A DNA stretch of 19,874 bases from Vulcanimicrobiota bacterium (lineage in GTDB: Bacteria > Vulcanimicrobiota > Vulcanimicrobiia > Vulcanimicrobiales > Vulcanimicrobiaceae). The translations under genes were made by a program, and so were the position numbers. The stretch spans positions 1-19,874 of the forward strand of contig JABEUW010000024.1 in assembly GCA_013043945.1 (NCBI GenBank), written 5' to 3'. The stretch's first letter is position 1, and each line of letters opens with the position of its first letter. The notes beneath the pieces were generated by a model that saw nothing but the letters and a program-made list of their open reading frames with translations, did not search any database and was not told where the DNA came from. Shown piece by piece: positions 14,250 to 19,874 of this stretch.

Positions 14250-16073
14250 TTACGCCGTCACCGCCATCTTACGGTCGAGATCGAAGCCCTCTTCGGGTAG
14301 CGTCATGACATCGCCGGCACCATCGATGATCTGCCGTTTGTACCAGGCTCCCTGCGAGAGCACGTGGCTGGCATAGAACTTCGCCGTCGCCAATTTCGCG
14401 GTATAAAATGGGTCTTTATCGCCCGCAGCGATTTTCTCGGCGGCGACCTTCGCCGCGCGCGCCATCTGCCAGCCGCCGGCGACAACGCCCCAGAGCTTGA
14501 GGTAAGGAACCGAACAGGCGAACGCCTTTTTGAGATCGCCCATCGCATTCATGCCGATCCACTGCGAGACTTCCGCGAGCGATGCGATGCTCTTGAGCAG
14601 CGCTTCGCCGACGGCTTTCACATCGGCATTCGGGTGAGCGGCGGCCTCCTTGGCGAATTTTTCCATCGTTTTAATGACGGTCGTCGCGGTCGCGCCCATA
14701 TCGCGAATCAGTTTGCGGCCGACGAGATCGAGCGCCTGAATGCCGGTCGTCCCTTCGTAGATCGTCGTGATGCGCACGTCGCGATATTGTTGGGCGATCC
14801 CGGTCTCTTCGACGTATCCCATACCGCCGAAGATCTGCAGCGCGTTCGAGCAGAGTTCGACCGCATTCTCGGTGCACCAGCCCTTGACGATGGGAATCAT
14901 CAGTTCGATGAAGGCCTTGTGCTCTTTGCGAGTCTTTTCATCGGGGCTCTTCTGGGCAAAATCGAGTGAGGCGGCGGTAACGTACGCAAGCGCGCGCATC
15001 GCCTCGATATTCGCCTTCTGCCACATCAGCATGCGGCGCACGTCGGGATGTTCGATGATCCGGACCGGCGCCTTATTGCGCGTCGTTGCGTCGGACATCT
15101 GCACGCGCTCTTTGGCATACGCGAGCGAGCTCTGATACGCGCGATCGGCGACCGCATAGCCCTGTACGCCGACGGAGAAGCGGGCAGCGTTCATCATGAT
15201 GAACATATATTCCAGGCCACGGTTCGCCTCGCCGACGAGGAAGCCGATCGCGCCCTTCCCTTTTTCGCCGAATTTCATCGTGCAGGTCGGGTTCCCGTTG
15301 ATGCCGAGTTTATGCTCGATGCCGGCGCAGATAACGTCGTTCTTCTCGCCGAGCGAGCCATCGGGCTTGACGAGGAATTTCGGCACGATGAACATCGAGA
15401 TTCCCTTGGTTCCCTCGGGCGCATCGGGGAGACGCGCGAGAACGAGATGGATGATATTTTCAGCCATATCGTGTTCGCCGAAGGTGATGAAGATTTTCTC
15501 GCCACTGATGAGATAATGCTCGCCCTCGGGGACCGCTTTCGCGCGCACTTGAGCGAGATCGGAGCCGGCCTGCGGCTCGGTCAGGTTCATCGTTCCGGTC
15601 CACTTGCCCGAGACGAGGTTGGGAATGTAGGTTTTCTTTTGCTCGTGCGAACCACAGAGTTCGACCGCTTCGATCGCGCCTTGATTGAGCAGCGGGCCGT
15701 TCGCGAAACCGATATTCGATCCGTTCCACATCTCGAGTGTCGGGCCGAGCAAGAGTTGCGGCAATCCCTGCCCACCGTACTCCGCCGGCACGGGAAGCCC
15801 GATCCATCCGGCATCCGCGAATTTTTTGTACGCTTCTTTGAAGCCTTTGGGCGTGGTTACGTTGCCGTTCGCGTCGATCGAACAGCCTTCTTTATCCGCG
15901 GAATGGTTGAGCGGATCGAGCACGCCGGTCGCAAATGCGCCGGCCTCTTCAAGAATCGAATCGAGAACGTCGAGCGTGTCTTCGTTCCCGGGAAGCTTCG
16001 CGACCTCGTCGATACCGGCGAGTTCGCGGAGGACGAACTGCATGTCGCGCAGTGGGGCTCGGTAGGTGCTCAT
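14250..16073 (-). CDS. Acyl-CoA dehydrogenase, long 600-residue class
   Basis: A 607-residue FAD-dependent enzyme for the first oxidation of fatty acyl-CoA. It belongs to the long class with an added C-terminal alpha-helical domain (the type also annotated as FadE5- or DmdC-like), not the 380-residue short form. Visible motifs: VPAEYGGQGLPQ; the FAD/substrate stretch MNLTEPQAGSDLAQVRAKAV; ISGEKIFITFGEHDMAENI; NALQIFGGMGYVEETGIAQ; and DVRITTIYEGTTGIQALDLV, whose Glu in YEGTTGIQ is the expected catalytic base. The extra domain covers about residues 470-607. The ATG overlaps the PadR stop by 4 bp, placing it second in the operon. Chain-length preference is not readable. Some family members act on 3-methylmercaptopropionyl-CoA, but the FadB and FadA partners favour fatty acids. 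Confidence 0.93.
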   Translation of the reverse strand: MSTYRAPLRDMQFVLRELAGIDEVAKLPGNEDTLDVLDSILEEAGAFATGVLDPLNHSADKEGCSIDANGNVTTPKGFKEAYKKFADAGWIGLPVPAEYGGQGLPQLLLGPTLEMWNGSNIGFANGPLLNQGAIEAVELCGSHEQKKTYIPNLVSGKWTGTMNLTEPQAGSDLAQVRAKAVPEGEHYLISGEKIFITFGEHDMAENIIHLVLARLPDAPEGTKGISMFIVPKFLVKPDGSLGEKNDVICAGIEHKLGINGNPTCTMKFGEKGKGAIGFLVGEANRGLEYMFIMMNAARFSVGVQGYAVADRAYQSSLAYAKERVQMSDATTRNKAPVRIIEHPDVRRMLMWQKANIEAMRALAYVTAASLDFAQKSPDEKTRKEHKAFIELMIPIVKGWCTENAVELCSNALQIFGGMGYVEETGIAQQYRDVRITTIYEGTTGIQALDLVGRKLIRDMGATATTVIKTMEKFAKEAAAHPNADVKAVGEALLKSIASLAEVSQWIGMNAMGDLKKAFACSVPYLKLWGVVAGGWQMARAAKVAAEKIAAGDKDPFYTAKLATAKFYASHVLSQGAWYKRQIIDGAGDVMTLPEEGFDLDRKMAVTA

Positions 16074-16486
16074 GCTGATGTTTTCCTTACGGGCGTCAGA
16101 GTGGAATCGGTCGTGTAGAGTTCGCTGCGGAGCCGTTCGATCGAATTCGCGAGCGAATCGAGATAGGGGAGCATGCCGGCTTTAATGCGGGCGAGACGCT
16201 CGCGCCCGGCGGAGGTAATACGATAGAACCTTCGCGAGCGTTTACTGGGATGCTCCCACTGGCCCACGACAAAGCCGCGCTCTTCTAAACGGCGCAGCAA
16301 TGGATAGATCGTATTGGTATTCACGGCGAGCAAGCCCGAACAGAGCGTCTCGATGCGGGTCATCAGGCCCGAACCGTGATCTTCACGCTCTTCAAGCAGA
16401 TGGAGGATCAGCACGGGGAAGAGCGTCTTGCTCTTGATCGGCCCGCGGATGACCTCTTCTGCGCTACGCTTGGCGAGGGCTGCCAC
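16070..16486 (-). CDS. PadR-family transcriptional regulator
   Basis: A 138-residue protein with an N-terminal winged helix (about residues 18-95: SKTLFPVLILHLLEEREDHG, LLAVNTNTIYPLLRRLEERG and the wing RRFYRITSAGRERLARI) and a C-terminal helical dimerisation segment (about 97-125). LLxRLExxG and the tail YRITxxGRxxL are standard PadR signatures. PadR proteins are usually repressors of adjacent genes that respond to small ligands. It is the first gene of the beta-oxidation operon, with a 4-bp overlap to the acyl-CoA dehydrogenase, so it very likely regulates this operon and itself. The start is GTG with no clear Shine-Dalgarno sequence. An AT-rich inverted repeat lies 15-30 bases upstream and is the best operator candidate. 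An acyl-CoA or fatty acid ligand is an inference. Confidence 0.9.
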   Translation of the reverse strand: MAALAKRSAEEVIRGPIKSKTLFPVLILHLLEEREDHGSGLMTRIETLCSGLLAVNTNTIYPLLRRLEERGFVVGQWEHPSKRSRRFYRITSAGRERLARIKAGMLPYLDSLANSIERLRSELYTTDSTLTPVRKTSA

Positions 16487-16500
16487 TGTAAATCTGGTTA

Positions 16501-16516
16501 TTATTACTTTTAATAA
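16501..16516. promoter_or_regulatory. AT-rich inverted repeat, candidate PadR operator/promoter
   Basis: TTATTA and TAATAA are separated by four bases, giving a 16-bp dyad in otherwise GC-rich DNA, 14 bases upstream of the PadR GTG. On the minus strand the same bases provide a TAATAA -10-like element that would start transcription a few bases before the GTG. A repressor here would block the promoter. I found no clear -35. Position and symmetry support it; binding is inferred. Confidence 0.45.
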
Positions 16517-16643
16517 GCTTTCCTGCTCGCGCCGTTGCTTTACGGAAATTTTGCCGGCCGAGGCGATGCCAGGCCGATTCAGCGAGAGGGCGCTCGCTCG
16601 ATTTCATCTCGGCTCCGGCGTAATTCATGGCTTCCGAATATCC

Positions 16644-16671
16644 TCACGCGTTCTTCTCAGCTTACGCGTGA
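16644..16671. promoter_or_regulatory. Inverted repeat in the divergent intergenic region
   Basis: TCACGCG (16644-16650) and CGCGTGA (16665-16671) are exact inverted copies whose centres lie 21 bp, two helical turns, apart. They sit in the 235-bp gap between the PadR gene and the first paralogue gene. The spacing fits a dimeric regulator. TTCTCAG also repeats directly at 16654 and 16684. No family of binding site is recognised. Confidence 0.3.
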
Positions 16672-16721
16672 TGCTTCAGACTTTTCTCAGATTCTTCACG
16701 CCACTTCGGTACGATGCGCGC

Positions 16722-17177
16722 ATGAGTGCTCTGCACCAACAGCGGTCCCTCCGATTACCGTATCGAGCCGCGCGCGAAGCGTTACATGCGAAGCTCGCGC
16801 CGCTCGCCGCAAGTGCACGGAGCGCTCGAATCGAGCTGCGAGCTCCATTGGTAGCAGTGAAGGCCACGCACGATGTCGAGGCGGTTTTCGAACTGAGTGA
16901 GGATCCGCTGCGCTTCGACGAAGTCTGGAAGGTCTGCTGGCATCCGTACGGCGGCGGCCCCTATCCCGATTTTGAAGGAACGCTTGCGATCCGGTCGCGC
17001 GACGGCGGCCGCTGTACGCTGGAACTCGACGGCAATTACGAGCCACCGCTCGGACAATTTGGGCGTGTCTTCGACGCCGTGCTCGGCGCACGCATCGCCT
17101 CGGCGACGGCGCGCGAACTTCTCGCCGATCTCGCCGAGGAGATCGAGGAGCGAACGGTAACAAATCAGGCATCATGA
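16722..17177 (+). CDS. Hypothetical protein, first of a tandem paralogue pair
   Basis: A 151-residue soluble protein with no signal peptide or membrane segment; I do not recognise its family. It alternates short beta-rich stretches (RSLRLPYRAAREAL, ARIELRAPLVAV, DVEAVFELSED) and ends in a long helix (ASATARELLADLAEEIEE). The core PDFEGTLAIRS...LELDGNYEPPLGQFGRVFDAVLG matches its downstream neighbour residue for residue in many places. A helix-grip (SRPBCC-like) ligand-binding fold is a guess from this layout. The frame is open further upstream to 16428, but that extension would run into the PadR gene, and its first 98 residues look non-coding. ATG 16722 is chosen because conserved-looking sequence begins there. 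No Shine-Dalgarno sequence precedes it, but TACGAT (16710-16715) lies where a -10 box would give a leaderless mRNA. Confidence 0.65.
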   Translation: MSALHQQRSLRLPYRAAREALHAKLAPLAASARSARIELRAPLVAVKATHDVEAVFELSEDPLRFDEVWKVCWHPYGGGPYPDFEGTLAIRSRDGGRCTLELDGNYEPPLGQFGRVFDAVLGARIASATARELLADLAEEIEERTVTNQAS

Positions 17178-17668
17178 AGAGCGTCGAGATGCATGTCGAT
17201 CTGCCGCTTCCGGCATCGGCTGCTCACGACGAAGCCATGGAGATCTTTGCGGCGCTCGGCCGGCACGAACCGCCCTTCGATGAACTCGCGCTCGCCATCG
17301 GCCTGCGCTCGCTCCATATCCCGGTCGGCGGCGAAGTGCGTATTCCCGTCTCGACACAGGTCGAACTCGCCCCGACGCGTTGGGAGGCAACCATCGAGTT
17401 GGCGGCCGTCGATCACCCGGGGCTCTTCCCGCGCTTTCAAGGGACGTTGACGCTCAATCCGGTCGGGCCGATGACCTCCGAACTCTGGCTCCAGGGAACC
17501 TATACGGCGCCGCTTGGGGCCCTCGGCGAAGGATTCGATGCAGCGCTTCTGCACGGAGCCGCCGAACGCAGTCTCCGCGAGTTGCTCGAGCGAATCTCCG
17601 CCGGCCTCGTGACGAAGATTCGCGAGCGCGAGGAGAGCGCGGCCCGACGCGCGCGGGGACTCACTTAA
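17174..17668 (+). CDS. Hypothetical protein, second of a tandem paralogue pair
   Basis: A 164-residue soluble protein of unrecognised family whose ATG overlaps the preceding stop by 4 bp. Its C-terminal half aligns with that neighbour: PRFQGTLTLNP matches PDFEGTLAIRS, LWLQGTYTAPLGALGEGFDAAL matches LELDGNYEPPLGQFGRVFDAVL (shown in part), and both then form a helix rich in Arg, Glu and Leu (ERSLRELLERISAGL). The N-terminal half differs more (HVDLPLPASAAHDEAMEIFA), so the two have diverged and may form a heterodimer. The C-terminus is charged (REREESAARRARG). Its TAA stop shares the palindromic TTAA with the stop of the histidine kinase on the other strand. Function unknown. Confidence 0.7.
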   Translation: MKSVEMHVDLPLPASAAHDEAMEIFAALGRHEPPFDELALAIGLRSLHIPVGGEVRIPVSTQVELAPTRWEATIELAAVDHPGLFPRFQGTLTLNPVGPMTSELWLQGTYTAPLGALGEGFDAALLHGAAERSLRELLERISAGLVTKIREREESAARRARGLT

Positions 17669-18510
17669 TCGCTCGTCGTTGCCAGCGAGACCATTGGCAG
17701 ATCGATCCAGAAGGTCGCGCCGCTTCCCGGCTTCGACCGCACGTCCACATGCCCGCCGAGCTCTTCGGTCAACTGGCGAACCACCGCTAATCCGAGCCCG
17801 CTCCCCGCACTTCCAACGTTCGGGCCGCGATAGCCGGGTTCGAAAACGCGCTCGCGATCCTCGGGCGCGATCCCAGGGCCGCTATCGTTGATACGAACGT
17901 GCAATCTGCCGCCATCCAGACTGCACTGCAATTCGATCGTTCCGCCCGGCGGCGTATAGCGCACCGCATTAATGAGGACGTTGCGAAGAATCTGGCCGAC
18001 GCGCATTGCATCGCCGTAATAGTTTTCGCATGCGAGCTTGCGCGCGCCGCAGGTCTCGTAGACGATCGTGATTCCCTTGGCCTCGGCCATGCCCGCCGTT
18101 GCGGCAGCGTGCGCGGCGATTAAGGCGCAGATATTGAGTGGTGCCAAGGATATCGTCGTCGAGGGAGATTCGGCGATGCTGTTTTTCGGCCGTTCGGCGA
18201 TGAGCCGCCCTGCCCCAACGATCGCATCGCGGATACCCTCCAAACGAGCCGCCTCGGGCGCGAGTACGCCGTCCACGATTCCCTCGATATTCGACTGCGC
18301 GATCGAGAGCGCGTTTCCGACCTCGTGGCGCAGCATCGATCGTGCCCGCAGATCCCGTTGATCGCGCTCCTCCAAGCCTTGAATAAATAAGAGCAAGCGC
18401 CCGGAGATGGGATCGTCGAGGGGTTCGAGTTCGGCCTTCGCGGCGTCGTAGTCGCCGAGCGTCGCAAGATCGAGCGCATGAACCAAGCGCTGTCTCATCG
18501 CGTCGATCAT
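17665..18510 (-). CDS. Soluble sensor histidine kinase
   Basis: A 281-residue kinase with no transmembrane segment. A short helical N-terminus (about 1-55) precedes the dimerisation/phosphoacceptor helix, where the H box is MLRHEVGNALS with His62. The ATPase domain shows the N box ILRNVLINAVRYTPPGG (Asn177, Asn181), G1 DSGPGIAPEDRERVFEPGYR (from Asp209) and G2 GSGLGLAVVRQL (from Gly236). It lacks PAS, GAF or HAMP domains, so the signal must reach it through the short N-terminus (LDLATLGDYDAAKAELEP resembles a helical-repeat segment) or a partner. The ATG overlaps the response-regulator stop by 4 bp, making a clear pair. It is third in an operon headed by an oxidase subunit. It converges on, and overlaps by 4 bp, the second paralogue gene, with no terminator hairpin seen. 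Confidence 0.93.
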   Translation of the reverse strand: MIDAMRQRLVHALDLATLGDYDAAKAELEPLDDPISGRLLLFIQGLEERDQRDLRARSMLRHEVGNALSIAQSNIEGIVDGVLAPEAARLEGIRDAIVGAGRLIAERPKNSIAESPSTTISLAPLNICALIAAHAAATAGMAEAKGITIVYETCGARKLACENYYGDAMRVGQILRNVLINAVRYTPPGGTIELQCSLDGGRLHVRINDSGPGIAPEDRERVFEPGYRGPNVGSAGSGLGLAVVRQLTEELGGHVDVRSKPGSGATFWIDLPMVSLATTSD

Positions 18511-19208
18511 TCGTGCGCGGCCTTATATCCCACTCCGAAAACGGTGAGTACGTACCGTGGATGGAGCGGATCGATTTCGATCTTCCGGCGGAGATTGTTG
18601 ATGTGTCGGTCGAGCGTCCGTTCGTAGATCGACCCATCGTCGCCGATCGCATCGAGTAATTGAACGCGCGAGAAGACCTGCCCCGGATGGCGTGCCAACG
18701 CCGTAAGGATGCGAAACTCCGATGGCGTGAGATCGATTTTTTCGCCATCGCGGCGCACCTCGTGTGCGTCGCCGTCGATTGCGAGGTCGAGCACGTGCAG
18801 CCGATGGCGCCCACCCGGTCGGTCGCGCTCTTCGCTGCGGCGAAGGACCGCCCGAACGCGCGCGATCACCTCGCGCGGAGAGAACGGCTTGGTGATGTAA
18901 TCGTCGGCTCCCATTTCGAGGCCGACGACGCGATCGACTTCGTCACCACGTGCGGTCAGCATAATCGTGGGGATCGATTGTTCGTTGAGCGAGCGCAACA
19001 GGTCGAGTCCGCTTCCATCGGGGAGGGTCACGTCGAGCAACAGCAGGTCGGGAAGCTGCCGCTCGATCTCGCTCATAGCCGCCGCAAGCGTCTCGGCCAC
19101 GACCGGAATATATCCCTCCCGCTGTAGGTAGGCGGATAGGACATCCCCGATCTGGCGTTCATCGTCAACGACGAGCACCCGTTTGCTCACCGTCGGTGCT
19201 TCGTTCAC
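18507..19208 (-). CDS. OmpR/PhoB-family response regulator
   Basis: A 233-residue DNA-binding response regulator. The receiver domain (residues about 9-122) has the acidic pair Asp15-Asp16 (VLVVDDERQ), phosphoacceptor Asp59 (LLLLDVTLPDGSG), Thr85 (MLTARGDE) and Lys107 (DDYITKPFSPREV). The C-terminal winged helix (about 138-230) has the OmpR pattern LTPSEFRILTALARHPGQVF, RTLDRHINNLRRKIE and YVLTVFGVGYKA. It starts at GTG in a GTGA overlap with the oxidase stop, and its own stop overlaps the kinase ATG. It is therefore the partner of that kinase and is probably expressed together with the oxidase. Regulation of the oxidase operon in response to redox or oxygen is a reasonable inference, but nothing in the protein names its target. 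Confidence 0.94.
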   Translation of the reverse strand: MNEAPTVSKRVLVVDDERQIGDVLSAYLQREGYIPVVAETLAAAMSEIERQLPDLLLLDVTLPDGSGLDLLRSLNEQSIPTIMLTARGDEVDRVVGLEMGADDYITKPFSPREVIARVRAVLRRSEERDRPGGRHRLHVLDLAIDGDAHEVRRDGEKIDLTPSEFRILTALARHPGQVFSRVQLLDAIGDDGSIYERTLDRHINNLRRKIEIDPLHPRYVLTVFGVGYKAAHE

Positions 19209-19874
19209 CAGGTTCTCATTCCCGGTACGAGATAGACATGTTCGCTAAAGTGCTGGTAGAACGGGCCGGCATAGGCGACGACGACCAACGCAATCGCGAC
19301 CAACGTCCAGAGCCCCAGGCGATCGAAGGCCGAGGGAGCCTCGTCACCCGGGCGCGCGAGCGCGAAGGTAAAGCCCCGCGCAGCCTCGCTCTCGGTCACA
19401 TCGGGCTTGGAGAGGATCGTCCCAAAGAGCACGATGGCAAAGGCAATCACGCTGAGGAAGATCACGATGCCTCCACCCGCAGCGAGCAACGAGTACGGCT
19501 GCCATGCAGCGGCGATCGCCGATCCGCCATAGGTGTAATGTTCGACGCGCCGCGGTGCGCCCATCAGGCCTTCGGTATGCATCGCGAACGACATCACGGC
19601 CATCCCGACGAACCACAGCCAGACCTGCGCGCGTGCGAGCCCCACGCTAAACAGGCGCTTTCCCGTAAGGGCCGGCAGCAAGCGCCATGTCGCAGCGAGC
19701 AGCGTCAGGGCGACCGGCCCGCCGACCGTAATATGGAAATGCCCGACCACCCACATCGTGTTATGAATCGTGCTATCGAGCGTGGACGATGCGGTGAGCA
19801 TGCCGCCGATGCCCCCGAAAATAAAGAGCAACATCGCGAGCGCGATCCCCGCAAAAGCGGGATCGCCCCAAGGC
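19205..19874 (-). CDS. Haem-copper cytochrome oxidase subunit I, ba3-like (C-terminal part, runs off the window)
   Basis: The last 223 residues of a haem-copper oxidase subunit I. The frame is open to the window edge and reads PWGDPAFAGIALAMLLFIFGG before the first in-window Met at 19834, so that Met is internal. The helix carrying the two haem ligands is visible as HNTMWVVGHFHITVGGP, whose HFH pair ligates the binuclear-centre haem and the low-spin haem. Four to five further transmembrane helices follow (for example VWLWFVGMAVMSFAMH, GGGIVIFLSVIAFAIVLFG, LWTLVAIALVVVAYAG). The motif layout resembles the B-type ba3 family (about 550 residues) rather than aa3 or cbb3. Proton pumping oxygen reduction at the inner membrane is the expected role. 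Subunit II, if present, would be upstream, off the right edge. The stop forms a GTGA overlap with the response-regulator start. Confidence 0.88.
   Translation of the reverse strand, partial: PWGDPAFAGIALAMLLFIFGGIGGMLTASSTLDSTIHNTMWVVGHFHITVGGPVALTLLAATWRLLPALTGKRLFSVGLARAQVWLWFVGMAVMSFAMHTEGLMGAPRRVEHYTYGGSAIAAAWQPYSLLAAGGGIVIFLSVIAFAIVLFGTILSKPDVTESEAARGFTFALARPGDEAPSAFDRLGLWTLVAIALVVVAYAGPFYQHFSEHVYLVPGMRTW

Noticed and set aside
15048..16118. Long plus-strand open frame (356 codons) opposite the acyl-CoA dehydrogenase
   Set aside because: It is antisense to a gene with clear catalytic motifs. Its translation has no recognisable domain and reflects GC-rich codon bias on the opposite strand.
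16428..16721. Upstream extension of the first paralogue gene (98 extra residues)
   Set aside because: It would overlap the padR coding region and the regulatory gap, and its translation lacks domain-like composition. ATG 16722 fits the paralogue comparison better.
1..19874. Mobile element, prophage, CRISPR or defence system
   Set aside because: No transposase, integrase, phage, Cas or toxin-antitoxin motif, no terminal inverted repeats and no spaced direct-repeat array were seen. Codon and base use look uniform.

Overview
The window is GC-rich, gene-dense chromosomal DNA from a diderm, aerobic, heterotrophic bacterium. A TonB-dependent receptor implies an outer membrane. A haem-copper oxidase implies respiration with oxygen, and a full beta-oxidation operon implies fatty-acid use. 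I see no rRNA, tRNA, CRISPR array, transposase or phage gene. The style (very short spacers, many 4-bp ATGA/GTGA overlaps, TonB receptors with a carboxypeptidase-regulatory-like N-terminus) recalls Candidatus Eremiobacterota/WPS-2 genomes. That placement is an impression that the sequence cannot prove.

Layout. (1) 1-987, plus: nearly complete senB, the selenosugar synthase of selenoneine biosynthesis, cut at the left edge. (2) 944-5213, minus: an operon read right to left as pxpB, a fused pxpC-pxpA gene (together a 5-oxoprolinase), then a molybdopterin oxidoreductase whose end overlaps the end of senB across a 24-bp perfect palindrome. (3) 5275-9270, plus: ettA (ABC-F translation factor) and, 18 bp later, a TonB-dependent receptor. 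(4) 9359-10905, plus: a type III polyketide synthase overlapping an isoprenylcysteine-methyltransferase-like membrane protein, a pair known from alkylpyrone/alkylresorcinol loci, closed by a 30-bp palindromic terminator. (5) 10959-16486, minus: a PadR-family regulator followed by acyl-CoA dehydrogenase, FadB-type bifunctional enzyme and thiolase, an apparently self-contained regulated beta-oxidation operon. (6) 16722-17668, plus: two small overlapping genes that are paralogues of each other and whose function I do not recognise. (7) 17665-19874, minus: the C-terminal part of a ba3-like cytochrome oxidase subunit I, then an OmpR-type response regulator and a soluble histidine kinase, all joined by 4-bp overlaps.

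How they fit: the oxidase, beta-oxidation and molybdoenzyme genes describe an aerobic energy metabolism. The 5-oxoprolinase recycles 5-oxoproline to glutamate, SenB makes a selenium antioxidant precursor, and the PKS/methyltransferase pair probably makes a lipid-like pyrone or resorcinol. No single defence or mobile system is present. The most unusual points are the PxpC-PxpA fusion coupled to an orphan molybdoenzyme, the two-component system built into an oxidase operon, the tandem paralogue pair, the coding palindrome shared by two convergent genes, and strong enrichment of the cyanobacterial HIP1-like octamer GCGATCGC.
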